Origin: JAHHTP01 sp964587555
Lineage (GTDB): Bacteria > Bacillota > Clostridia > Oscillospirales > Ruminococcaceae
Direction: 5' to 3'
Assembly (NCBI GenBank): GCA_964587555.1
Contig: CAZPLR010000003.1
Span: forward strand, 1 to 64,000
DNA length: 64,000 bases
Shown: piece by piece, positions 15,566-24,110 of the stretch
How positions within the stretch are numbered: the first letter of the stretch is position 1
Layout: the number at the start of each line of letters is the position of its first letter
Position numbers and translations under genes: made by a program
Notes under the pieces: generated by a model
What the model was told of the DNA's origin: nothing
Database searches by the model: none
Seen by the model: only the letters and a program-made list of their open reading frames with translations

Positions 15566-16981
15566 TTACAGCCTGCTGAAATCCTTTTCGCGCATTGCAA
15601 ACTCGTAAAACGCGCGGTATGCGCAGTAAACGTCGAGCTTAGAGGTAAGCTCCAGCGGCGCGTGCATCGCAAGCACCGGAACGCCTAAATCCACCGTATC
15701 AACATCCATATCCGCAATATAGCAGGCAACCGTACCGCCGCCGCCCTGGTCGACAGCGCCCAGCTCGCCGAATTGCCAAACAACCTGCTTTTCGTCCAGC
15801 AGTCTGCGGATATAACCCATATATTCGGCAGAAGCGTCGTTTGAATTGCCCTTGCCGCGCGAGCCGGTGTATTTTACAATGCAGACACCGCCGTTAATAT
15901 AGCTTGCGTTTTTCGACTCAAATACTAATGGGAAGGTCGGATCGTACGCCGCGCTGACGTCTGCCGATAAGCACTGCGAAGCGCTTAAAACCATTCTGCC
16001 CTTTAAGCCGTACGGCATCGCTAAATCATCGATGAAGTACTGTAAATAACGGCTCTGCAATCCGGTATTTCCCTCCGAACCGATCTCCTCCTTATCCGTT
16101 AGGATAGTAACGCAGGTCTTAACCGGAACGCTCTGAATATCTAACGTTGCGGCAAGCGCGGTGTAGGCACAAACGCGGTCGTCTTGACCGTGCGCCATAA
16201 TCAAGCTGCGGTCAAAGCCGGCGTCGCGCGCGTTGTTCGCCGGAACGACCTCCAGCTCCGCCGATAAAAAGTCTGCTTCCACCAATCCATATTCCTCGTT
16301 CAGCAGCTTTAAGATATTAGCCTTGATTGCATCCGGCTCCTTGCTTCCCTCATATGGCAGAGAACCGACAACCAGATTCAGCTCCTCGCCGCGGATCCCG
16401 TCGTTCAGGGTGCGTTTGGACTGCTCCATTGCCAGATGCGGCAGCAGATCGGTGATGAAGAAAACCGGATCCTCCGGCTTGTCGCCGATATTCACTGTCA
16501 GCTTGCTGCCGTCTGCGCGTATGACGACGCCGTGCAGCGCAAGCGGGATCGACGGCCACTGATACTTGCGGATTCCGCCGTAATAATGGGTTTTAAACAG
16601 CGCGATCTTGCCGTCCTCATAAAGCGGATTCGGCTTTAAGTCAAGCCTTGGGGAATCGACATGCGCAGCCATGATGCTCACGCCTTTGGAAAGCGGGTCG
16701 CTGCCTACCACGCAAAGAATGAGTGCCTTGCCGCGATTGTTATAATACACCTTATCGCCCGGCTGATACTTTTTGCCCGGTTCAAACGGTGCAAAACCCT
16801 TCTCTTCAGCAAGTCTAATCGCCTCTGTGACCGCCTCGCGCTCGGTTTTGGCATTGTCAAGATATGCTTTGTATCCTTCCGAAAACGCAAACGCCTGCTC
16901 CTTTTGCGCAGCGCTTAGCCGCACGCCGCCGCCGTCGCGGTTCATCGAAAGGCGTTCTTTTAAATCCTTTAATTCTTCCAT
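15566..16981 (-). CDS. M18-family aminopeptidase
   Basis: Dinuclear zinc aminopeptidase of 471 residues, of the aspartyl-aminopeptidase type, releasing N-terminal (often acidic) residues from peptides in the cytoplasm. Metal ligands and catalytic residues are seen in AAHVDSPR, HGQDDR, DKEEIGSEG and AMHAPLE, the usual M18 order. The start overlaps the transglycosylase gene end by 13 bases and has AGAAGGAG 9 bases upstream. It shares the transcript of the cluster upstream; a 90-base gap then separates it from dtd. Confidence 0.93.
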   Translation of the reverse strand: MEELKDLKERLSMNRDGGGVRLSAAQKEQAFAFSEGYKAYLDNAKTEREAVTEAIRLAEEKGFAPFEPGKKYQPGDKVYYNNRGKALILCVVGSDPLSKGVSIMAAHVDSPRLDLKPNPLYEDGKIALFKTHYYGGIRKYQWPSIPLALHGVVIRADGSKLTVNIGDKPEDPVFFITDLLPHLAMEQSKRTLNDGIRGEELNLVVGSLPYEGSKEPDAIKANILKLLNEEYGLVEADFLSAELEVVPANNARDAGFDRSLIMAHGQDDRVCAYTALAATLDIQSVPVKTCVTILTDKEEIGSEGNTGLQSRYLQYFIDDLAMPYGLKGRMVLSASQCLSADVSAAYDPTFPLVFESKNASYINGGVCIVKYTGSRGKGNSNDASAEYMGYIRRLLDEKQVVWQFGELGAVDQGGGGTVACYIADMDVDTVDLGVPVLAMHAPLELTSKLDVYCAYRAFYEFAMREKDFSRL

Positions 16982-17712
16982 AAAATAATACTCCTTCTAT
17001 TGATGGTATATATTGCTATCACGTTTTCCGCTTCCGCAGCAAACGAAATATTTTCCGTAAATTCATCCGCATATTTCTCCTGATAATCCTGATAGATTGA
17101 CATCACCTTCTGCACATGGTAGCGTGTGTCGGAATACGGAATCCATTTCAAGGTCACGCCATTATCCGAATACTTCGGGTCTTTCAGCCATCTTTTGGTA
17201 ATGTTTATCCCGGCATGATAGGCGGCAAGCACCGTTTCCGGATAGGTAAACTCTCGATACAGATACGCCGTCAGCCATACGCCGAAGCGGATGTTGGTCT
17301 GCGGGTCGAACATATCGTCAAAGGTGGTCGTATCCCGCTCACCAAGCTTTCCCGCAACCCAGTCATAGGTATCCTCTGTCAGCTGCAAAAGCCCTCGCGC
17401 CTCGTCCACCGAAACCGCGTCCGGATTAAAACTGCTCTCCTGCTTCATCATCGCGTAGACAAAAAGCACATCGACGTTATATTCCCTGCAATAGCTGACG
17501 ACATATTCCTGATACGGGAACGACGCCCGCTCCTTCTCCCGCTGCCTATTCTCGACTGCGGAACGAACAAAGATAATCAGCACGATCAGGAGCAAGAGCG
17601 CGGCAAAAAACAGCGCTAGATTGTTCTTCTGCACCGTCCTTTTTCTTTTCCCGGGCGGCTGCCGTTTTACCGGCGTTTTTCTCCCGCGCACAGCGGCTCT
17701 CTGCCCGCTCAT
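16969..17712 (-). CDS. membrane-anchored lytic transglycosylase (SLT domain)
   Basis: Cell-wall enzyme of 247 residues. A very basic N terminus is followed by one membrane helix (about residues 32-50), then an extracellular Slt70-like goose-lysozyme fold with the catalytic glutamate in MMKQESSFNPDAVS, then ARGLLQLT and LAAYHAGI. It cleaves peptidoglycan glycan strands to 1,6-anhydro ends. In Firmicutes the gene commonly sits after coaE, as here; the start overlaps the end of the fused Sua5-CoaE gene by 4 bases. A role in wall remodelling or sporulation is possible but not shown. Confidence 0.92.
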   Translation of the reverse strand: MSGQRAAVRGRKTPVKRQPPGKRKRTVQKNNLALFFAALLLLIVLIIFVRSAVENRQREKERASFPYQEYVVSYCREYNVDVLFVYAMMKQESSFNPDAVSVDEARGLLQLTEDTYDWVAGKLGERDTTTFDDMFDPQTNIRFGVWLTAYLYREFTYPETVLAAYHAGINITKRWLKDPKYSDNGVTLKWIPYSDTRYHVQKVMSIYQDYQEKYADEFTENISFAAEAENVIAIYTINRRSIILWKN

Positions 17713-19388
17713 ACGCCCTTCTCCCGACGCAAGGCGTCCAATTTTTGCATTATCGCGTCAAAGGCCTGACCCAACGCCTCCTTCGACCCGTTATTGGCGA
17801 TGTGATAGTCAGATCTTTGCAGATAAAATTCCTCGAGAGGCTGCGCCTTCAGCCGATTCTCTGCGTCTGCGTCCGAAATACCGTCCCGCGCCTGAATGCG
17901 CGCAAGCCGAACGCTTTCTTCTGCCGTCACACAAACCACCGTATCGCAGAGCGCATCCGCGCCGCTTTCAAATAAGGTCGGCGCATCCAACAGCACGCAG
18001 CGCTCTTCCTCCTCCGCAGCAAGCGCAAGCCGCGCCTTTATCAGCTCCACAATGTACGGCATCTCGATTTCATTCAGCCGCTTCAATGCCCGTTTGTCAG
18101 AAAATACAAGCCTGCCGAGCGCCGCGCGGTTTAAGCTGCCATCCTCGCGCAGCATCTGCCCGCCAAACGCCTCGCAGATTGCGGCGAGCGCCGGAGTGCC
18201 CTTTTCTACTGCGGCGCGCGCAAGCTTATCGCAGTCGACGACCGCATAGCCCGCTTGGGCAAAATACTCGCGCATCGTGCTTTTTCCCGCTCCGGTCTGT
18301 CCGGTCAAGCCGACCACAAACAGCCTTGCAGGCATATTTAAATCCACAACACGAAACGCCGCCGCGCGCAGCAGCCGGTTATACACCGCAAAACCGACGC
18401 CGTCCTTGGCAGGCATCCGCGCATAAATGCGGGAAACCTGTAATTCGTCCGCCGCCCTGAGCGCGCGGAATAACCCCTCCGCCTCGCTGGAACCATCCCC
18501 CCTTGCGCCGTAGCTGACGCAAGGGAGCCGCAGCGAAGCCTCCTCGCCGTCGAACACCATCGCGCCGACTCGCCGCAGCCTGCTCTGCCTTTCCACATAT
18601 TCTAAAAACTGCGTAAAATCCCCGTCTAAAATTACAACCGGGGTTTTCGGCGCGTAATGTTTATATTTCATTCCCGGCGAAAGCACCCGCTCCCGCTCGT
18701 CTAAATGCTCCAATACGCCCTTAGCGACCTTTATGTTCGGGCAGACCTCTTTTAACTGCTCGACTGTAATCCCGCCCGGACGCAGGATCGTGATGCTGTC
18801 AGTATCGACCGCCACAACGGTGGACTCCACGCCGACCTCACACTTTCCGCCGTCGATGATGGCGCGCACCTTGCCATTGAGATCCTCGTACACGTGCTGA
18901 ACCGTCGTTGGGCTGGGCCTGCCGGAAAGATTTGCGCTCGGCGCGGCAAGCGCCGTACCAGATGCGTTGATAACCGACCGCGCCACCGGGTGCGACGGCA
19001 TCCGGATCGCAACGGTATCCAGCCCCGCCGTTACGCTGGTGCAGAATAGATCGCTTTTTTTCTGCACAATGGTCAGCGGCCCCGGCCAAAACCGCTTTGC
19101 AAGCGCCTTGGCAAGCGGCGAAACAGACTTGACAAACTGCGCCATCTGAGAAATATGGCTGATATGCACGATCAGCGGGTTATCCTGCGGTCTGCCCTTT
19201 ATTTCAAATATTTTGCGCACCGCCGCGTCGTTCCATGCGTCGGCGGCAAGTCCGTAGACTGTTTCGGTCGGGATGGCGGCAACCTCGCCCTCTCGGATCA
19301 GCCTTGCGACATGCGCAATATTCTTTTCGGACGGTACATAAATCCTTGTTTTGATCTCTTTTTTACCCTTTTCCATCTCTATGTCCAT
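17709..19388 (-). CDS. fused threonylcarbamoyl-AMP synthase and dephospho-CoA kinase
   Basis: One continuous reading frame encodes two enzymes normally separate. Residues 15-350: Sua5/YrdC-type threonylcarbamoyl-AMP synthase for tRNA t6A, with IPTETVYGLA, KGRPQDNPL, APSANLSG, VGVESTVV and the C-terminal Sua5 domain. Residues 352-559: dephospho-CoA kinase (CoaE), last step of CoA synthesis, with P-loop GLTGQTGAGKST, the DCDKLAR segment and LLDAPTLFE. The junction has no stop and no internal RBS, although an ATG lies exactly at the CoaE start (18335). The gene order prfA, sua5, coaE, slt is common as separate genes, so this is fusion of neighbours. The start is uncertain: ATG four codons downstream (19376) is equally possible. 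Confidence 0.9.
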   Translation of the reverse strand: MDIEMEKGKKEIKTRIYVPSEKNIAHVARLIREGEVAAIPTETVYGLAADAWNDAAVRKIFEIKGRPQDNPLIVHISHISQMAQFVKSVSPLAKALAKRFWPGPLTIVQKKSDLFCTSVTAGLDTVAIRMPSHPVARSVINASGTALAAPSANLSGRPSPTTVQHVYEDLNGKVRAIIDGGKCEVGVESTVVAVDTDSITILRPGGITVEQLKEVCPNIKVAKGVLEHLDERERVLSPGMKYKHYAPKTPVVILDGDFTQFLEYVERQSRLRRVGAMVFDGEEASLRLPCVSYGARGDGSSEAEGLFRALRAADELQVSRIYARMPAKDGVGFAVYNRLLRAAAFRVVDLNMPARLFVVGLTGQTGAGKSTMREYFAQAGYAVVDCDKLARAAVEKGTPALAAICEAFGGQMLREDGSLNRAALGRLVFSDKRALKRLNEIEMPYIVELIKARLALAAEEEERCVLLDAPTLFESGADALCDTVVCVTAEESVRLARIQARDGISDADAENRLKAQPLEEFYLQRSDYHIANNGSKEALGQAFDAIMQKLDALRREKGV

Positions 19389-19449
19389 ACCTCTTGCAGA
19401 CCCTGTTTCGGGCGGGTTTCCGTCCAAACAGGCGCGCCCAAAACAACCG

Positions 19450-20541
19450 TTATTCCCACTTTTCCTGCGCGGCAAGCTTGAGCGCCTGATCCGCTGTCAA
19501 AAGCGCGCTGATCAGCTCGTCAAGATCGCCGTTTAAGAAATCCTCCAACCGATAGGAGGTAAACCCGATCCGATGATCAGTCAAGCGGTTCTGCGGATAA
19601 TTGTAGGTGCGGATGCGCTCTGAGCGGTCACCCGTCCCGACCTGCGCCCTGCGGTCGGAGGCAATCGCGTTTTCCCGCTCTCTTGCGGCGCTGTCGTAAA
19701 GCTTGCTGCGCAGCATCGCCATCGCTTTATCACGGTTTTTATACTGGCTGCGCTCCTCCTGACAGGTTACCACAATGCCGGATGGTTTATGCGTGATCCG
19801 GATTGCAGATTCGGTCTTATTGACATGCTGACCGCCTGCGCCGCTGGAGCGATAGGTGTCGATCTGCAAATCGTCGGGATTGATCGTAATGCTGACCTCG
19901 TCGACCTCCGGCAGCACTGCCACCGTCGCGGTAGAGGTATGCACTCTGCCCTGCGACTCGGTTTCCGGCACACGCTGCACCCGATGCACGCCGGACTCAA
20001 ATTTCAAGCTCGAATAAACCGACGCTCCCTCGACCGAGAAGGAAACCTCCTTCATTCCGCCAAGCTCGGTTTCATTCGCATTCAAAAGCGTCACCTTCCA
20101 GCCCTTGCGCGCGCCGTACATTGAATACATCCGAAACAGCGAATGTGCAAAAAGCGCCGATTCCTCGCCGCCTGCGCCCGCGCGTATCTCGACGATAACG
20201 TTTTTCTCATCGTTTTCATCCTTCGGCAGCAGCAGGATCCGCAGCTCACGCGACAGCGTCTCTGTCCTTTCCTTTTCTTCCTTTAGCTGCTGGCTTGCCA
20301 TCTGTGCCAGCTCCGGATCAAGCTCCGGCTCATCCAAAAGCTCCTTTGCCTCGGCAAGCGCCTCCTCCGCCTTTGTATACTGGCGGAACACCTCGATCAG
20401 CGGCGTAAGCTCCTTATACTCCTTCATGAGCTGCGCATATCGCGCGGCATCCGAAAGAACGGCTGGATCAGAGAGGAGCGCCGCTACCTCATCGTATCGC
20501 AGCGCGGTAAGCTTCAGCTTCCCAAACATTCCTTGGTTCAT
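19450..20541 (-). CDS. prfA: peptide chain release factor 1
   Basis: Class I release factor recognising UAA/UAG stops. The 363-residue protein has the catalytic GGQ in SSGAGGQHVNKTES, and RVPETESQGR holds a P-x-T sequence matching the RF1 anticodon-like motif (RF2 has SPF). N-terminal helices and the RSYNYPQNR-type C-terminal region (here RTYNYPQNRLTDHR) are as expected. The start overlaps the DUF951 stop by 4 bases. prmC, usually nearby, is not in the window. Confidence 0.97.
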   Translation of the reverse strand: MNQGMFGKLKLTALRYDEVAALLSDPAVLSDAARYAQLMKEYKELTPLIEVFRQYTKAEEALAEAKELLDEPELDPELAQMASQQLKEEKERTETLSRELRILLLPKDENDEKNVIVEIRAGAGGEESALFAHSLFRMYSMYGARKGWKVTLLNANETELGGMKEVSFSVEGASVYSSLKFESGVHRVQRVPETESQGRVHTSTATVAVLPEVDEVSITINPDDLQIDTYRSSGAGGQHVNKTESAIRITHKPSGIVVTCQEERSQYKNRDKAMAMLRSKLYDSAARERENAIASDRRAQVGTGDRSERIRTYNYPQNRLTDHRIGFTSYRLEDFLNGDLDELISALLTADQALKLAAQEKWE

Positions 20542-20750
20542 CTGCTTCCCCCGTCCGACCCTTCCGGCGGCAAAACTGCTTTAATGTTCTTCACAAGCTT
20601 ATTGCGCGGCGCCATAATCTCATGCCCGCAGGTTAAGCAGCGGATCTTAAAATCCATACCCACCCGCAGCAGCTCAAACGTATTTCCGCCGCATGGATGC
20701 GGCTTTTTCATCCTCAATTTATCTCCAACCCGATACTCGGTCTGCTGCAT
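20538..20750 (-). CDS. DUF951 family small protein
   Basis: A 70-residue protein of the DUF951 family, widespread in Firmicutes, function unknown. Diagnostic features are YRVGDKLRMKKPHPCGGN and the C-x2-C of IRCLTCGHEIMAPR, which together with the first Cys could bind a metal. Start chosen at the ATG with GAGAGGA 7 bases upstream; another ATG 6 codons earlier overlaps the upstream stop. Located directly before prfA. Confidence 0.9.
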   Translation of the reverse strand: MQQTEYRVGDKLRMKKPHPCGGNTFELLRVGMDFKIRCLTCGHEIMAPRNKLVKNIKAVLPPEGSDGGSR

Positions 20751-20764
20751 AGTTTTATCCTCTC

Positions 20765-21448
20765 TCATCCTCTGCCGGCGAACTTCAGTCCGCGCAGAAA
20801 GCTCTTCTGCGCATCGGAAAGCCGCCTGCTCTCCACCGCTTTCTGGATCGCCTTATTCTGCACCCAAGACGGCAGGCATCTGCACTCCAGCACGCTCACC
20901 GTCTTCTCATACTGCCAGATAAGCGCCTCTGCAAAAAACCAAGAAAGCATCATATTGATATAGTATTCCTCTGAACGGACGCCCAATACAAGCGCAAAGA
21001 CCTCTTCAGAAAACCGCTCCTTCAGATAATACCGCATCAAAACCCCAAGCCCGAACCGCACCGTATAGGTGTGCGCGCTTTTTAACCACATCCCCACCAG
21101 CGACAAAGGCGGCGGATTCTTTATAAACAGCTTCGGAGAGAACATGTCGCAGGTCGCCCAGTTGTCGATATAGGGCAAAAACGCTGCAAGCTGATCGTAA
21201 AATACCGCTTCCTCCTTCTGCTGCTCTAATATAAACGCGTGCAGATTATCCTCTTCGTAATATTCATGCGGGAGCTTGCGCAGAAATACTTCCGCCTCTT
21301 TTGTCCCTGCCAGCCTCTTGGCATACTGCCGCAGCGCAGGGGTGCGCACCCCAATGATCCGATCCGGATTGACTGTCGGGATCAGTTTTTGATGAAACGC
21401 CTTGTAATCCGGGTCCTGCATGGCAAACAGATCATCGCAAATGCTCAT
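20765..21448 (-). CDS. DNA alkylation repair protein (AlkD-like)
   Basis: HEAT-like-repeat DNA glycosylase family of 227 residues. AlkD removes bulky or cationic N3/N7-alkylated bases without base flipping. The protein shows VRTPALRQYAKRLA near the N terminus, NWATCDMFSPK and YINMMLSWFFAEAL, typical of this family. It overlaps the DUF368 gene end (ATGA). Clostridial paralogues are common and some may have lost catalytic activity; I could not verify all catalytic residues. Confidence 0.85.
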   Translation of the reverse strand: MSICDDLFAMQDPDYKAFHQKLIPTVNPDRIIGVRTPALRQYAKRLAGTKEAEVFLRKLPHEYYEEDNLHAFILEQQKEEAVFYDQLAAFLPYIDNWATCDMFSPKLFIKNPPPLSLVGMWLKSAHTYTVRFGLGVLMRYYLKERFSEEVFALVLGVRSEEYYINMMLSWFFAEALIWQYEKTVSVLECRCLPSWVQNKAIQKAVESRRLSDAQKSFLRGLKFAGRG

Positions 21449-22308
21449 GCCTTTTTCTCTCCAAGCCTTGCGCCAAAATAGGAAAGCGCCGCGCCGAAAA
21501 GCAGCGCCGCCGCCGCGATCAGGATCGCAATGCCGCCGCGGTACTCGCCCGCCTGTCCAATCTTACAAAGCAAGACCGGAATACTGCCGAGCAAAAATCC
21601 CATAATCGCAAAATAGCTGTGCTGCGGGAACCGGCTTAAAACCAGATTGATTAGCCTTGCGCCGCCCAAAATACCGACCAACGCCCCAAGCGCCGCCGGG
21701 ATCAGAAGCAGGATATTCAGGCTGCTGATTGCGTCGATGATGCTCGGATAAACCCCCAGCAGCACCATCACAAAGCTGCCCGAAACGCCCGGGATAATCA
21801 TTGAAACCGACGCTAAAACCAACGCAAGGAAAAGCAAGAAGAAGCTTGAAACCGAAAGCGAGGTGATCGTAACATCGCCGCTGCCCTCGCCGACAAGCAG
21901 CATCCCAACCGCCATCGCGATCATCAATACAAAGGGAATCAAGGCGCTGACAGCATACCCGGCACGCAGCGTAATCCGTTTTCCTTCCGAAGTCGTCGTC
22001 ATCTTTCCCCACATGAGCGGCACGCTGCCGATCACCACGCCGATAAAGAAAAAGTTTACCGTCATATACTGCTTTTCCAGCAGAAAATCGATGACCCTTG
22101 CAAGCGATAAAATGCCTATTCCCGCGCCGATTGCCACCGGGATCAGCACTTTGATGCTTTTTATAAAATGCTTTGTAATGCCGCTGATCGCTTCAATGAT
22201 CCGGTCATACAGGTTTAACACAACCGCCAGCGTACCGCCGGAAACGCCCGGGATAATATTTGCAACGCCGATCACCGCGCCGCACAAGATCAGTTTTAAC
22301 CATTCCAT
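21445..22308 (-). CDS. DUF368 membrane protein (PopT-type polyprenyl-phosphate translocase)
   Basis: Polytopic membrane protein of 287 residues with two inverted halves, each starting with a conserved sequence: IPGVSGGTLAVVLNLYDRII and IPGVSGSFVMVLLGVYPSII. DUF368 proteins have been reported to flip undecaprenyl phosphate back across the membrane, recycling the carrier for cell-wall precursors. About eight to nine hydrophobic segments are visible. It sits 25 bases after the lipoprotein gene and overlaps the AlkD-like gene. The role here is inferred from the family. Confidence 0.88.
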   Translation of the reverse strand: MEWLKLILCGAVIGVANIIPGVSGGTLAVVLNLYDRIIEAISGITKHFIKSIKVLIPVAIGAGIGILSLARVIDFLLEKQYMTVNFFFIGVVIGSVPLMWGKMTTTSEGKRITLRAGYAVSALIPFVLMIAMAVGMLLVGEGSGDVTITSLSVSSFFLLFLALVLASVSMIIPGVSGSFVMVLLGVYPSIIDAISSLNILLLIPAALGALVGILGGARLINLVLSRFPQHSYFAIMGFLLGSIPVLLCKIGQAGEYRGGIAILIAAAALLFGAALSYFGARLGEKKA

Positions 22309-22333
22309 ATGATGACCCCTTCCCTACTCCGCA

Positions 22334-23920
22334 TCATTCTGACAGAAACGCCGCATACCGGAAAGAAACTAGCCCGGTGTATGGGTTATAGGCGATCCCA
22401 GTGGTATTTTTTCCGCAGACAAAGTAGCTGGACTGCTCATACATCGGGATAAACCAGCCGCCGTCAAGCAGAATGCGCTCCGCCTCCTCGGTTTCCTCGA
22501 TCATCTGCGCTGTGGATTTTCCGTGCATCCCCTGGTACAGCGATAAAAACGTCTGATCCGAGCAGGCAAAATCACCCGATGCAAAGCTTGCAAGAACGCT
22601 CTGCGGCGAGAGATCGTTCGCTGTGAGCGGTAAAATCGCCATATCATAGGCGCCGCTTTCGACCGCCTGCGCAAACGCCTCCGCGTCCAGCCGCTCAATG
22701 CCGATATAAAGGCTCAAATATTTTTGGTAACTCTGGGACAATTGTAAAAAAAAGTCCCCAACCGGGAGGTCTTCCTCCTCCGGCACAATGATCTTTAACC
22801 CGCTCAAGCTGTTTACCCCCAGCTCCTGCAGACCTTCTTCATACCACTGCACTGCCTGCTCGACGTCCGCATGAAACGAAACGTCAGCCGCCGACTGCAA
22901 ATACAGCTTTGCGTTGACCGCACAATCGGAGGCGAACGCCCTGTCCGTCACGGTCAAGTATTCCGGCAGTCTATTCGCATAGCTGTCCCGGTCAAACAGC
23001 GCCGCTATCGCTTTCCGGATGTTCTCATTTTGCAGCGCCGCACAGTTTTTATGGAACACAATGCCATAAACGGTATTGGAGATCGCATCGGCAGGATATC
23101 CGCCATCCTTATGCGCAACATAGCTTTTGCCGTCGACATAGCAGGCATGCGTGCTCCCATTCCAGAAGGCTTCATCCTTCCCTTCGGCGTTATCGCTCCA
23201 CATCGTAACGCCCGCTATCTTGACGCTTTCAACGTCGCGATAGCTTTCATTCTTGGTCAGCTTACAGTATTCGTCGTGTTCCCATTTTTCCAGATAAAAC
23301 GGGCCGTTCGCAATCAGCGCGCTCGCCTCCAGCCCATATTTTCCCTTCGTGCTTTCAAAAAAATCCCGGTTGCAGGGAGCCGCCGCCGTGGAAGCAAGCA
23401 AATGCAAAAAGTTATCGTCAGCCTCGCTCAAGCGGATGGTCAACACGTTTCCGCTTGCCGCAATGCCAAGCGCACTCTCGTCAGCCTGCCCGTCATGATA
23501 TGCCTTGCCGTTTTGGATGCCGTAAAACTGCTTTGCAAACGGCGACTGCGTTTCCCCCATCAAAATGCGCTTTAATCCAAACGCAAAATCCTCGGCGGTA
23601 AGCGGCGCTTGATTGCTCCAAACCAAGCCCTCCCGCACCGTGATGGTATAGGTAAGCCCGTCGGAGGACAGCGCATAGCTCTCCGCTGAGGCGTTCTCCA
23701 CCTCGCCGTTTTCATTCAGTGTAAACAGCATTTCAAAGATCTGATTGATAACCGTCTTTGACGGAAGATCGTCCGCCGTCTGCGGATCCAGATTCACCGG
23801 CTCGGCGGTCAGGTCATAGTGCATCTTCCCGCCTGTGCTTGTCTGCTTTGTACATCCCGAAAATAGGCCAACCACAAGCAAAAACACCGTCAGCAGGGAA
23901 AACGCTTTCGTTTTCCTCAT
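22334..23920 (-). CDS. peptide-type ABC substrate-binding lipoprotein (family 5)
   Basis: Secreted lipoprotein of 528 residues in the OppA/DppA family 5 solute-binding proteins. It has a short signal peptide with lipobox LFSGC, so the mature Cys is about residue 23; TAEPVNLDPQ near the start of the mature protein and EGLVWSNQAPLTAEDFAF are hallmark segments. Such proteins bind oligopeptides or nickel chelates for an ABC importer, but no permease or ATPase gene is adjacent. An upstream ATG two codons earlier is also possible; the GGGAAGG sequence suits either. A weak promoter TTTACG-17-TAACAT (about 23977-24005) is possible. Confidence 0.85.
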   Translation of the reverse strand: MRKTKAFSLLTVFLLVVGLFSGCTKQTSTGGKMHYDLTAEPVNLDPQTADDLPSKTVINQIFEMLFTLNENGEVENASAESYALSSDGLTYTITVREGLVWSNQAPLTAEDFAFGLKRILMGETQSPFAKQFYGIQNGKAYHDGQADESALGIAASGNVLTIRLSEADDNFLHLLASTAAAPCNRDFFESTKGKYGLEASALIANGPFYLEKWEHDEYCKLTKNESYRDVESVKIAGVTMWSDNAEGKDEAFWNGSTHACYVDGKSYVAHKDGGYPADAISNTVYGIVFHKNCAALQNENIRKAIAALFDRDSYANRLPEYLTVTDRAFASDCAVNAKLYLQSAADVSFHADVEQAVQWYEEGLQELGVNSLSGLKIIVPEEEDLPVGDFFLQLSQSYQKYLSLYIGIERLDAEAFAQAVESGAYDMAILPLTANDLSPQSVLASFASGDFACSDQTFLSLYQGMHGKSTAQMIEETEEAERILLDGGWFIPMYEQSSYFVCGKNTTGIAYNPYTGLVSFRYAAFLSE

Positions 23921-24069
23921 TTCCATCCTTCCCTTATTCTCATTTTCGTCGTTTTGTGTTCGGCTCTTGCCGACAGAGATACACATATTATGTTATCATA
24001 AGTATATTTCTGCGTAAATTCATAAATGTGAAGCAAATGTAAATTTTATAAGAACAAACCGTTTCTCAT

Positions 24070-24100
24070 AAAAACAGGACTGTCCAAAAACGGACAGTCC
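24070..24100 (-). terminator. intrinsic terminator of the ilv operon
   Basis: Perfect 9-bp stem GGACTGTCC/GGACAGTCC followed by TGTTTTTA on the minus strand, just past the UPF0210 gene. Confidence 0.85.
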
Positions 24101-24110
24101 CGAAATAGGT

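Noticed and set aside
17621..18460. 279-codon plus-strand ORF
   Set aside because: Arg/Pro/Ala-rich frame opposite the CoaE domain and transglycosylase; a shadow in GC-rich sequence.
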